Shown here: piece after piece, positions 1 through 7,288 of the stretch
How positions within the stretch are numbered: the stretch's first letter is position 1
How the letters are laid out: every line of letters starts with the position of its first letter
Assembly: GCA_022766795.1 (NCBI GenBank)
Contig: JALEPE010000074.1
Location: 1 to 35,675 of the forward strand
Direction of reading: 5' to 3'
Source of the DNA: Helicobacter sp.
GTDB taxonomy: Bacteria; Campylobacterota; Campylobacteria; Campylobacterales; Helicobacteraceae
Length of the DNA: 35,675 nucleotides
The notes under the pieces: generated by a model
What the model was told of the DNA's origin: nothing
Database searches by the model: none
Seen by the model: only the letters and a program-made list of their open reading frames with translations
Translations under genes and position numbers: made by a program

Positions 1-185
1 TGTTTTGCACTACTGCTAGATACATCACCATTACCATTGTCATATCTATCGTCTGTATAGCGGTATCTTAAGTATCCGCTGACATCTACACCTTTGATTG
101 CTTCCTCTAGGGGCTGTGCGAAACTAGCAGTGGATAATGCACCAAGTGCAAGACTCGCTGCTAAACTGATTTTTAAAAACTTCAT
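1..185 (-). CDS. Major outer membrane porin, 5' end only (Campylobacter MOMP-like)
   Basis: Only the first 61 codons are in the window; the gene runs off the left edge. The start ATG (complement of 183-185) follows a strong AGAGGAG ribosome binding site. The product begins MKFLKISLAASLALGALSTA, a typical Sec signal peptide ending in A-S-F-A, then QPLEEAIKGVDVSGYLRYRY. The phrase 'VSGYLRYRYTDDR' is typical of the first beta strand of the Campylobacter/Helicobacter major outer membrane porins, which form trimeric channels for small solutes. This is a recognition from the N-terminus only, so the exact porin subfamily is uncertain. The upstream DNA is unusual: a 12-bp tandem repeat covers the region where a -35 or UP element would lie. 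Confidence 0.8.
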   Translation of the reverse strand, partial: MKFLKISLAASLALGALSTASFAQPLEEAIKGVDVSGYLRYRYTDDRYDNGNGDVSSSSAK

Positions 186-216
186 TTTAATCTCCTCTTT
201 AGAATAAATACTGATT

Positions 217-222
217 ATTGTA
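217..222 (-). promoter_or_regulatory. Candidate -10 box of the porin gene
   Basis: On the minus strand TACAAT lies about 31 bases before the porin ATG, giving a leader of about 25 bases. There is no clear -35 box; in its place come T-rich runs and then the 12-bp tandem repeat at 250-297. That layout suits the vegetative sigma factor of Campylobacterota, which relies on the -10 box and periodic upstream T-runs. The assignment is by pattern only. Confidence 0.4.
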
Positions 223-249
223 TAAAATTTTGCATTTAAAAAGCAAGGT

Positions 250-297
250 TTTTAAATATTATTTTAAATATTATTTTAAATATTATTTTGAATATTT
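250..297. repeat. 12-bp AT-only tandem repeat, four units, upstream of the porin gene
   Basis: The unit TTTTAAATATTA occurs three times perfectly at 250-261, 262-273 and 274-285, and once degenerately at 286-297 (TTTTGAATATTT). It starts 28 bases upstream of the candidate porin -10 box. The unit length is close to one helical turn, so the repeat puts phased A/T runs on one face of the DNA. It could curve the DNA or act as an UP-like element, and its copy number could change by slippage. Confidence 0.85.
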
Positions 298-403
298 TTC
301 GGGATTTTGGTAAGTTTTTTGGAATTTGCAAAGTTTTTGTATAGAATTTATAGAATCGCTATTGTGTCATTTTATGGCATTGCGATAAATTGTAGCTAAA
401 TTC

Positions 404-518
404 CGTCATTGCGAGATTCCGCCTGCGGAATCGTGAAAGAAATTCAAATTATGGATTTGTAGCTCAAAGCGGGTGAAAACGCTACACATTTGCACGCTTC
501 GCTTCGCTCGCAATGACG
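404..518. repeat. Structured inverted-repeat element of 115 bp (MITE-like or dispersed repeat)
   Basis: The ends are a perfect 12-bp inverted repeat, CGTCATTGCGAG at 404-415 and CTCGCAATGACG at 507-518. Inside are two smaller stems: GATTCCGC-CT-GCGGAATC at 415-432, and TGTAGC at 458-463 paired with GCTACA at 481-486. A GCTTCGCTTCGCTCG run precedes the right end. The word GTCATTGCGAG next to GCTTCGC recalls intergenic dispersed repeats of several bacteria; whether this genome has more copies cannot be seen here. The element lies in the 186-565 gap between the porin start and the flgK end, where no gene was found. Confidence 0.7.
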
Positions 519-565
519 AGTAGGGATGTGCGCACAATGGTAAGGGATTGGAATCGCAAAAAGTC

Positions 566-2392
566 TTATTGCTTGATTCCAAGCAGGGTTGTAATCATCT
601 CATCAATGGTTGTTATCATTTTTGCATTAGCACTATAACCACTCTGGAATTTGATAAGATTCACCAATTCGTCATCTACGGAAACTTCTGAAATCGCCTT
701 ATATTCTTGCTTTGCCACACTATAAACGGCTTCTTTTGTCATTTGTGTTGTTTGTGTTGCTTGGGTATCAGAGGCGACTTTGCCTGCAATATAACGAAAA
801 TACCCGCTAATCGTTTCGTAATGCTCTTCACCTTTATAATTGGTAAAGGTTACTTTATCAAACTGCAGTTGTTGCATTTTATTTGCCACGACAAAGTTAC
901 CATCTACTGCTTCTCTAAAGGCGTGGATTAGTGTTGGGTCCTCACGGTATCTCTGGGCTAAATACATATCTCTTGCGTCATTGCCGTCAAAGAAGCGATT
1001 GATGCCAAATGCTCCTGCGAAATTCGTGCCATTGTCTTGTATGGAAATATACACCTCTTCGCTGGGATTTTTAGTTGTGATTGCAAAGGTTTTTGTATCA
1101 TTATTATACACAGCTTGGAATCTATCATCAAAATCGTTTAATGCATTACTATCTCCATTATCGTCAAGGTTAGCGTTTAGCTGGTCAATGACGCTTTGCA
1201 TATTTGTTAAATTATCTATTTTTACCTCGCGTGCGCCTAGCTCATTGCCGTCTTTGTCATACATTACAACCTTAAAGCTTCCTTGTCTAATATTGTAACC
1301 GCTTGTTGTCAGCGCGTCTTGCGTATTAATCTTTAGCACATCACTGCGCGCACTAAGCTGGGAAGATTCCGCATAGATGTTATTTGTGGATTCTATAATT
1401 CCATTTGCGAAGGTATCTAAATCATTAATATAGATTTGTAGCTTACCCAATGTTCCATTACAATTCAATACTTCCTCTGTGCGGATTAAATCTAGTAATG
1501 CGCCAACTTTACCTTCTACTAAATTATTAGTTAAATTATACTCTTTATGGTCACTTCGCACATATTTAATCGTATAGATTCCACTTGGATTTTGTGAATT
1601 ATCCAAAGTTAGCGGGTGAAAAGACTCCCCATCTACAATGGATTTACCACCGATTGTTAGCGTGTAACTCTCTTCAAAATCGGCGATATTCTTATCCACA
1701 CAAGCACTGCCTTGCAAACCCTCTTTAAAGACATTACAACCAATTAAATTATTAATTTCAAATTCGTATTGATCACGCAAATCACGTAAATCATTCGCCT
1801 TTTTGTTTAATTCTTTGCTTTCATACTCCACAATCTGCTTATTTAAAATTGCTATTTGCTCGCCCAACCGATTCACTTCATTGACTGCAACTGCAACTTC
1901 ATCATTTAATCTTTGCTGCAAATACTCTAGGGATTTGCGTGTTTCTCGGATATTTGTCGCTAGAGTTCCTGCCTGCTCTGCTAGGGCAATTTTTTGTGCA
2001 GGATCGCCAGCTTTGGTTGAAATATCTTTCCACGCATCAAAGTAGTTTTGCAAATCGTTATAAATCCCTACGCCGTCAATTTCTGGATAATATGATGAGG
2101 CTTCTTTAAGTGCAGTAAAGCTTGTGTCATAGAATGTTTTTTCTGAAGTGGCTTTTTTATAACGCATAAAGCTATATTCATCGTGGATTCTTTCCACCGT
2201 CATAATATCAAGTCCTTGCCCTAGTGCATAATTTTGCTTCCAAAGGGGAGTTTCAGCAGCACTGCGCACCACTTGACGCGAATAGAATGCGTTGTTGGCA
2301 TTGGCGATGTTATTCCCTGTAACATCTACCATTACTTGATGTCCGGTTAATCCTGTGTAAGGAGTATTTAAAGAAGAAAGTAATCCACCCAT
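566..2392 (-). CDS. flgK: Flagellar hook-associated protein 1 (hook-filament junction)
   Basis: FlgK (608 residues) forms the first junction ring between hook and filament and is secreted by the flagellar export apparatus. The N-terminus MGGLLSSLNTPYTGLTGHQV followed by VDVTGNNIANANNAFYSRQ is the conserved flagellar rod/hook-family motif (TGNNIAN). The C-terminus (SVDDELVNLIKFQSGYSANAKMITTIDEMITTLLGIKQ) is the matching helical motif that completes the D0 coiled coil. The length fits Campylobacterota FlgK. The start is supported by a strong AAGGAG site overlapping the flgN stop region. It is the last gene of a flgM-flgN-flgK unit, 9 bases after flgN. Confidence 0.96.
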   Translation of the reverse strand: MGGLLSSLNTPYTGLTGHQVMVDVTGNNIANANNAFYSRQVVRSAAETPLWKQNYALGQGLDIMTVERIHDEYSFMRYKKATSEKTFYDTSFTALKEASSYYPEIDGVGIYNDLQNYFDAWKDISTKAGDPAQKIALAEQAGTLATNIRETRKSLEYLQQRLNDEVAVAVNEVNRLGEQIAILNKQIVEYESKELNKKANDLRDLRDQYEFEINNLIGCNVFKEGLQGSACVDKNIADFEESYTLTIGGKSIVDGESFHPLTLDNSQNPSGIYTIKYVRSDHKEYNLTNNLVEGKVGALLDLIRTEEVLNCNGTLGKLQIYINDLDTFANGIIESTNNIYAESSQLSARSDVLKINTQDALTTSGYNIRQGSFKVVMYDKDGNELGAREVKIDNLTNMQSVIDQLNANLDDNGDSNALNDFDDRFQAVYNNDTKTFAITTKNPSEEVYISIQDNGTNFAGAFGINRFFDGNDARDMYLAQRYREDPTLIHAFREAVDGNFVVANKMQQLQFDKVTFTNYKGEEHYETISGYFRYIAGKVASDTQATQTTQMTKEAVYSVAKQEYKAISEVSVDDELVNLIKFQSGYSANAKMITTIDEMITTLLGIKQ

Positions 2393-2401
2393 AACTTCTC
2401 C

Positions 2402-2854
2402 TTAAACTTCTGTTTGCAAGAAAGATGCGTTACGGGATTGCTTTTTGTATCCGCTATTCTCAACAGGGACTATTTTAGATAAAAGAGAGTTATAAAATTC
2501 TGCAACTGCAAGGGACATTTTCCCAAAACGCAAATTAAGTTCTTTTAAAAGCGTTAAATTGTCGTGTAATGCAGCAGTGTATTCGCTAGCACCCTCACCA
2601 AGCAAGCGTTGCTTATCTTCGTAGGTTAGCTCTTGTAATGTTGTATTTGGAAACTCGGTGCGCAAACGCTCCTCAATACCTTTTGCGTAAGCTTCCTTTT
2701 TGCGAATGAAAGACGTGGTTAATTCTTCTTTTTGCGGAATCCTTGCAAAAATCGCTTCGTTATTAGCAACCTTAATATCTGCAATATCTTGTTCTGTAAT
2801 TGCGATTAGAGCTTTAATATCCTCTAATGCACCTTGTAAAAATTGCAAAGACAT
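2402..2854 (-). CDS. flgN: FlgN-like export chaperone for hook-associated proteins
   Basis: A 150-residue, almost entirely helical acidic protein, with a heptad-like pattern throughout and LSLAVAEFYNSLL-type helix near the C-terminus. FlgN proteins are cytosolic chaperones that hold FlgK and FlgL unfolded for export. Sequence identity to known FlgN is low in this phylum, so the call rests on length, helical character and position between flgM and flgK; C. jejuni has the same order, as I recall (Cj1464-1466). A GGAG site lies upstream of ATG 2854, and 21 bases separate it from flgM. Confidence 0.8.
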   Translation of the reverse strand: MSLQFLQGALEDIKALIAITEQDIADIKVANNEAIFARIPQKEELTTSFIRKKEAYAKGIEERLRTEFPNTTLQELTYEDKQRLLGEGASEYTAALHDNLTLLKELNLRFGKMSLAVAEFYNSLLSKIVPVENSGYKKQSRNASFLQTEV

Positions 2855-2875
2855 AGATAACTCCTAAAATGTAAG

Positions 2876-3124
2876 TTATCTATTACTAAGCAATTCCTGT
2901 GCCAATTTTTCTGCACTTCCTTTAATATTGATTTGGTAAGTTCCATTTTTAATAGCGTCTTTAATGGAATCTAATTTGGAAGCAGTCGTTTTGGGACTCT
3001 CTTGTGTTTTTTTGTCATTGATTGCTTCATTTTTTGTATTCATTGTAGAGGCATTCGTGCTTCTATTGTTCGCTTGATTTATAGCATTTGAAAAGGTTGC
3101 GTTACTCATCAACTGACCTATCAT
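2876..3124 (-). CDS. flgM: Anti-sigma-28 factor FlgM
   Basis: An 82-residue protein with an Asn/Thr-rich, probably disordered N-terminus and a C-terminal half SKLDSIKDAIKNGTYQINIK followed by GSAEKLAQELL. The latter is the conserved sigma-28-binding helix region of FlgM ('I..G.Y.ID...A..IA..LL'). FlgM binds FliA until the hook is finished and is then exported or released. AAGGAG precedes ATG 3124. The gene follows a near-consensus sigma-28 promoter, so FlgM should be made under the control of the factor it inhibits, a negative feedback loop. It heads the unit that also makes FlgN and FlgK. Confidence 0.9.
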   Translation of the reverse strand: MIGQLMSNATFSNAINQANNRSTNASTMNTKNEAINDKKTQESPKTTASKLDSIKDAIKNGTYQINIKGSAEKLAQELLSNR

Positions 3125-3166
3125 CTCTACTCCTTTCTAAAAATCTTGTCATAAAACATTATTGGT

Positions 3167-3193
3167 ATATCGGCTATTTTTTCAAAAACTGAA
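3167..3193 (-). promoter_or_regulatory. Sigma-28 (FliA) promoter of flgM-flgN-flgK
   Basis: On the minus strand the -35 element TTCAGTTT (3193-3186) is separated by exactly 11 bases from the -10 element GCCGATAT (3174-3167). The flagellar sigma-28 consensus is TAAAGTTT-N11-GCCGATAA, giving 6/8 and 7/8 matches with the exact spacer. The predicted transcript would start near 3160, about 36 bases before the flgM ATG. The promoter sits directly after the stop codon of the small upstream gene ending at 3194. Confidence 0.8.
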
Positions 3194-3385
3194 CTATCTA
3201 TTACGCACTTTTTTGGAAATATCTTGCAAAAACTGCTCTGTTTCGTTTTTTGCTGGAGTGATATAGTTTTCTTCTGTATAAAAGGGGACGTTTGGACCAC
3301 CAATTTTAATAGCATACAAAACAACAAAAAGCATAAAATACACAAACAAGCTAAACCCAATGGACGGTATAAACCAATCTTTCAT
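3194..3385 (-). CDS. Small single-pass membrane protein, unknown function
   Basis: Sixty-three residues starting MKDWFIPSIGFSLFVYFMLF with one transmembrane segment (about residues 6-29, including FVVLYAIKIGGP), then a polar tail PFYTEENYITPAKNETEQFL ending QDISKKVRNR. A GTG one codon upstream (3386-3388) is an alternative start; an AGGA box at 3395-3398 could serve either. I do not recognise the family. It ends right at the sigma-28 promoter, so it may be read with the flgM unit or separately from the candidate promoter at 3414-3422. An overlapping longer frame (3127-3360) is a less likely alternative because it runs through that promoter. Confidence 0.6.
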   Translation of the reverse strand: MKDWFIPSIGFSLFVYFMLFVVLYAIKIGGPNVPFYTEENYITPAKNETEQFLQDISKKVRNR

Positions 3386-3413
3386 CACTATATTCCTGCT
3401 TTAAAGATTTAAA

Positions 3414-3422
3414 AGTATAGCA
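3414..3422 (-). promoter_or_regulatory. Extended -10 promoter of the small membrane protein gene
   Basis: The minus strand reads TGCTATACT, an extended -10 box, about 28 bases upstream of the small gene's ATG (3385). T-rich sequence lies upstream, as expected for sigma-70-type promoters of this phylum. It lies back-to-back with the csd3 promoter in the divergent region 3389-3534, which contains no gene. Confidence 0.5.
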
Positions 3423-3490
3423 GAATTTCTATAATGTGTATTAATTATATGTGTAAATTTTAGATTTTATGCCCTAAATGTCGGATTTTG

Positions 3491-3499
3491 TGTTATAAT
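3491..3499 (+). promoter_or_regulatory. Extended -10 promoter of csd3
   Basis: TGTTATAAT is a perfect extended -10 box 35 bases upstream of the csd3 start. The expected transcript start near 3506 leaves a leader of about 29 bases containing AAAAGG at 3523-3528. No -35 box is evident. This may drive much of the co-directional run to leuC. Confidence 0.65.
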
Positions 3500-3534
3500 C
3501 TTTATTTTTATTTATATTTCATAAAAGGTTTATT

Positions 3535-4779
3535 ATGCGCTTTTTTATCCCTTTTTCTTTTATGTCTTATACAAAATCTTTGAAAAATACTCTTAAAACC
3601 GCTTTAACTTCGTTCTTTACGCTAGGTGCATTACACGCTATTAATGCTGCTACAATCCAAGAATCCAAATGGGAGCAAGGGCAAACTTTGCTAACATTTT
3701 TTGAAAAAAATGCGATTCCGCTTAAAACCTATTATGATTTAGCACCAGAGGATAAAGAATTAGCCGATGAAATCATAAGTGGTAGCACTTATTATACATT
3801 ATATGATGATAATACCTTATTGCAAGCTTTAATCCCCATTAACGAAAATGCACAATTACACATCTTTAAACAAGGTGATAAATACGGAATGCGTGCGATT
3901 CCTGTCGTGTATTTTTCCAAAGAACACACCGTGTCTTTATCAGTGGATAACTCATTATATAATGATATTATCCGCTTAACTGGAGATAGTTTTCTAGCAG
4001 GAGATTTCATTCAAGCATACCGTGGAAGTGTGGATTTTCGCAGAGAGATTAGAAAAGGCGATCAGCTTGCAATCATTTATGAACGCAAATACCGCTTGGG
4101 CAAGAATTTTGGCGCGCCCAATATTAAAGCCTCCACTTTACGCGTGAATAACCGCAACCAATATGTCGTACGCCACGATGATGGGCATTTATATGATTTA
4201 AACGGAAACAATTTGAGTAAATACCTCTTAACCGTGCCTTTACACTACAAAAGAATCTCATCGCACTTCTCTATGGGGAGAAAGCACCCGATTCTTGGTT
4301 ATAAGCGTCCGCATTTAGGGACAGACTATGCTGCACCACGCCATACACCTATTCGCGCTTCTGGAAATGGTAAAGTTATTTTTGCCGGCACTAAGGGAGG
4401 TTATGGAAAAACAGTGATTATTCAACACGAAAATGGATACAAAACATTGTATGCCCATATGCAAAAAATTGATGTGCGCAATGGGGCAGTAGTGAAACAA
4501 GGACGCAAAATCGGCACGGTTGGAAGCACAGGGCTTAGCACGGGACCGCATTTACACTTTGGATTATACCGCAATGGCAATGCTGTCAATCCCATTAAAC
4601 ACTTAAAAATTGCACATTCCAAACTAAAAGGCAAGGAGAAGGATAACTTTATTGCAAATGCTAAAATTTATAGGGACGCACTCAATATTGCCTTGCAAAA
4701 GGAAAGCAAAGACGCACCATTTAAACTCAAAAAAGGCGGATATGTTGTCTATTTAAGCACTGATGAGAATCCTAATTAA
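3535..4779 (+). CDS. csd3: M23 peptidoglycan DD-carboxypeptidase/endopeptidase Csd3 (HdpA)
   Basis: A 414-residue periplasmic peptidoglycan hydrolase of the LytM/M23 family. Csd3/HdpA of H. pylori (403 residues, HP0506 as recalled) trims muropeptide stem peptides and relaxes crosslinks, setting helical cell shape. After an N-terminal hydrophobic signal (about 15-39, ending INAA) come an N-terminal regulatory region and an OB-like part (about 130-230), then the catalytic domain. Zinc ligands are visible as H260-x3-D264 (HLGTD) and the second His of HLHF, H341, with H308 (YAHM) as a catalytic His. AAAAGG lies 6 bases before the start. The stop overlaps the next start by one base (TAATG). Confidence 0.92.
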   Translation: MRFFIPFSFMSYTKSLKNTLKTALTSFFTLGALHAINAATIQESKWEQGQTLLTFFEKNAIPLKTYYDLAPEDKELADEIISGSTYYTLYDDNTLLQALIPINENAQLHIFKQGDKYGMRAIPVVYFSKEHTVSLSVDNSLYNDIIRLTGDSFLAGDFIQAYRGSVDFRREIRKGDQLAIIYERKYRLGKNFGAPNIKASTLRVNNRNQYVVRHDDGHLYDLNGNNLSKYLLTVPLHYKRISSHFSMGRKHPILGYKRPHLGTDYAAPRHTPIRASGNGKVIFAGTKGGYGKTVIIQHENGYKTLYAHMQKIDVRNGAVVKQGRKIGTVGSTGLSTGPHLHFGLYRNGNAVNPIKHLKIAHSKLKGKEKDNFIANAKIYRDALNIALQKESKDAPFKLKKGGYVVYLSTDENPN

Positions 4780-5390
4780 TGCAACCTAGAAATATTTCTA
4801 ATATTCGCTTTTGTGTGTGTAGTGATTCTAAATATATCAAGCCTAAGCGTATGCTCTTTTGCGATAATGGTAAAGAGAGGAGTTGGGATATTATTGAAGC
4901 GCACGATAGTGTAGCCGCCCTACTTTATCATAAAGAAAAAGATGCTTTTGTTGTGGTAAAGCAATTTCGCCCTGCAGTGTTTTTAAAAGAAAAGCAACGT
5001 AACGCTACACATCTAAAAACAGAAATTGGCTATACTTTTGAGCTTTGTGCAGGAATCACAGATAAAGATAAGCCACTTAATGTCATTATGCAAGAGGAAA
5101 TTTTAGAGGAATGCGGCTATGCAATTCCACTGCAAAATATTACTAAAATTACGGAATTTTATAGTTCCGTTGGATTTGCAGGGAGCAAACAGACATTATT
5201 CTTCGCCACTTTAAACGAGAAATATCGTCAAAACAATGGTGGCGGTATTGATGATGAAAATATTGAAGTCGTCTTTATCCCTAAAAATGAAGCATATAAC
5301 TTCATCCTTGACACCTCTTATCCTAAAACTTCCGGCATTATGTTTGCGTTTCTTTGGTTTTTTAGAAATGAGCTAGAATGCAAGATTTAG
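4779..5390 (+). CDS. Nudix hydrolase, NDP-sugar/ADP-ribose pyrophosphatase type (NUDT14-like)
   Basis: A 203-residue protein with a Nudix signature at 92-114: GITDKDKPLNVIMQ then EEILEECGY. Compared with the consensus G-x5-E-x7-R-E-U-x-E-E-x-G-U, the first Glu is Lys98 and the Arg is Glu106, while the metal-binding Glu residues 107, 110 and 111 are kept. 'FELCAGI-D' before the box and an EFYSSVGFAGSK segment after it resemble the ADP-ribose/UDP-sugar diphosphatase branch. The substrate is inferred, not shown. It starts inside the csd3 stop codon, so it is translationally coupled to it; the same pair occurs in H. pylori as I recall. Confidence 0.8.
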   Translation: MQPRNISNIRFCVCSDSKYIKPKRMLFCDNGKERSWDIIEAHDSVAALLYHKEKDAFVVVKQFRPAVFLKEKQRNATHLKTEIGYTFELCAGITDKDKPLNVIMQEEILEECGYAIPLQNITKITEFYSSVGFAGSKQTLFFATLNEKYRQNNGGGIDDENIEVVFIPKNEAYNFILDTSYPKTSGIMFAFLWFFRNELECKI

Positions 5391-6103
5391 CCGCTTTAAG
5401 AACATTAACTAAAAAGCTTGACGAAATTAAAGAGTCGTGGCAGATTTATGCTATTTTTGAGGACGCACGCAAAGCCTTTAATGTAGAACTTGACGCGCTA
5501 AAAAAGGATAAAGAAGCACTCATAGAATCCTTTAATGCCACAAGCGCAAAAAACGCAATACTTCTAGCACAAAACAAAGAATTAGAAGCAAAAAATCAAT
5601 CTCTACAAACGCAAAATCGTGCTTTGGAATCGCTAAAGGAGAATTCCACAGATACAGAAAAGATGCAAAATATAGAATCGCAAAACGTAAATCATCTTGA
5701 TAATTTAGAAACGTACGCAGCACAAATAATCAATGATTTAAACCCGCTTTATACGCAATGCCAAACCCTGCAAGAAACCCTCAAATCTATTCAAGAAATC
5801 TTTACAACGATTCCACCTAGTCCAAAGCCTCTACCAAAACTTATCGTAACTTACCAGCAACACCAGCGTGTTAAGGCGAATCCAGCAGAAAATTACGTGC
5901 ATTTAGAGCTTGCAGAGGAGTTTTTTAGCGCACTAGAAAATATAGAATCTAAAGTCAAAACACTAGACCTTGAAGCAGATAAACTTTTAATTGAAATACG
6001 TGATATGTTACAAATTCACACAAAATCGCAAAACTTAACACAGAATTCCACGCAGGAACTTGATATTTCAGATGATACAGATTCCATTAAAGATAATGCG
6101 TGA
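5378..6103 (+). CDS. Coiled-coil protein of unknown function upstream of lpxB
   Basis: A 241-residue soluble protein with no signal peptide. Residues about 30-90 form a strong coiled coil (EALIESFNATSAKNAILLAQ then NKELEAKNQSLQTQNRALES), followed by a second helical region, a Pro-rich hinge (TTIPPSPKPLPK, about 145-155), and a C-terminal helical part (about 170-215) with an acidic tail DISDDTDSIKDNA. I do not recognise a family or catalytic motif. The gene starts 13 bases inside the Nudix gene and ends overlapping lpxB by 4 bases, so it is made with those envelope genes; a structural or scaffolding role is only a guess. Confidence 0.75.
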   Translation: MQDLAALRTLTKKLDEIKESWQIYAIFEDARKAFNVELDALKKDKEALIESFNATSAKNAILLAQNKELEAKNQSLQTQNRALESLKENSTDTEKMQNIESQNVNHLDNLETYAAQIINDLNPLYTQCQTLQETLKSIQEIFTTIPPSPKPLPKLIVTYQQHQRVKANPAENYVHLELAEEFFSALENIESKVKTLDLEADKLLIEIRDMLQIHTKSQNLTQNSTQELDISDDTDSIKDNA

Positions 6104-7230
6104 AACCCATTAAAATCTTTGTCTCGGCGTTAGAATACTCTGCAAATTTACATCTTGCAAATCTGCTCGCCGTATTTAAACAAAAAAATATCCCTTTTAC
6201 GCTTTGCGGAATCTTTGATATGCAAGTCGTGCCAGACTTTAAAAGCAACTTTGAGCCGTCCATATTTCGTGTGATGGGATTTGTCGGAATCTTAAAACTC
6301 ATTCCAAGATTCTTGCGTGCTAAACATCAGCTTGCAAATATCGCGACAAATTGTGATATTGCGCTATTTATGGATTCCTCTTCCTTTAATATCCCATTGA
6401 TTCAAACGATTCGCAAAAATCCAAAAACTCCGCATATCATCTACTATATCCTGCCACAAGTGTGGGCTTGGAAACCCAAACGCGCACAAGTATTAAGTGA
6501 AATTTGCGATGAATTATGGGGAATTCTGCCTTTTGAGAATGACTTTTATCCTGCAAATACACCCCTAAGCTATGTGGGACACCCGCTTTTAGACGCAATT
6601 CCCTATACTCTAACTACACAACAAGAAAGTGATAAAATCGCCTTTATGCCCGGCTCAAGAAAAAGTGAAATTCAAGCACTTCTGCCAACCTTCAAAGCTC
6701 TTGCAATACGTCTTAAAAATGAGGGTAAGACACCGATTTTAATCGTACCAAAATCCTTTAAAACACGTAATCTTAACGCAATCTATGGAGATACTAGCGT
6801 CTTTACACTACATTTTGATACCTATGACGCGTTAAGGGAATGCACCTTTGCCTTTGTATGTAGTGGTACAGCAACTTTAGAATCCACATTACTTGGGATT
6901 CCAACCATTCTAGCCTACAAAGCACGCGTTTTGGATTATTATATTGCTAAGACTCTTGTGCGTCTCAATTTTATCGGGCTTGCAAACATTTTTTTAGAAT
7001 TTTCCACCTTTGGCGCGCCAAAGCATAATCCAAACCCGAATATTCCACTAATCCACCCTGAATTTTTACAAGATGCCGTGTGTGAAGACACACTTTATCA
7101 AGCCTACAAACATTATGATTATGCGCGATTTTTCAATCAAAAACAAAAATTGCTAGAATATTTAAAATGTGGGAGCGCAGAATCCTGTGCGCAAAATTTA
7201 GAAAATTTCATTAAAAATTTACAAAAATAA
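6100..7230 (+). CDS. lpxB: Lipid-A-disaccharide synthase
   Basis: LpxB (GT19 family, 376 residues) joins UDP-2,3-diacylglucosamine and lipid X into the lipid A disaccharide at the inner membrane. Recognised from the N-terminus KIFVSALEYSANLHLANLL, the YYILPQVWAWKPKRA segment, the MPGSRKSEI motif, and the C-terminal donor-binding stretch FVCSGTATLESTLLGIPTIL. The start is GTG at 6100, overlapping the preceding TGA. As I recall, lpxB-greA-dut is also the order in H. pylori (HP0867-HP0865). Confidence 0.95.
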   Translation: MKPIKIFVSALEYSANLHLANLLAVFKQKNIPFTLCGIFDMQVVPDFKSNFEPSIFRVMGFVGILKLIPRFLRAKHQLANIATNCDIALFMDSSSFNIPLIQTIRKNPKTPHIIYYILPQVWAWKPKRAQVLSEICDELWGILPFENDFYPANTPLSYVGHPLLDAIPYTLTTQQESDKIAFMPGSRKSEIQALLPTFKALAIRLKNEGKTPILIVPKSFKTRNLNAIYGDTSVFTLHFDTYDALRECTFAFVCSGTATLESTLLGIPTILAYKARVLDYYIAKTLVRLNFIGLANIFLEFSTFGAPKHNPNPNIPLIHPEFLQDAVCEDTLYQAYKHYDYARFFNQKQKLLEYLKCGSAESCAQNLENFIKNLQK

Positions 7231-7288
7231 GGGCTTTTTAACCCTCTTTACTTTAGTATTTCAAATTATTTTATCGCAAGGAATCTTT

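Noticed and set aside
707..1298. Plus-strand frames inside flgK
   Set aside because: Opposite strand of a full-length FlgK; Cys/Leu/Ser-rich shadow translations.
3127..3360. A 77-codon minus-strand frame overlapping the small membrane protein gene
   Set aside because: It runs through the sigma-28 promoter and its product is a Cys/Phe/Lys-rich mixture typical of a shadow frame; the frame at 3194-3385 gives a cleaner membrane protein.
7231..7262. Hairpin AGGG/CCCT after lpxB as a terminator
   Set aside because: Only four base pairs with an interrupted stem; greA more likely continues the operon.
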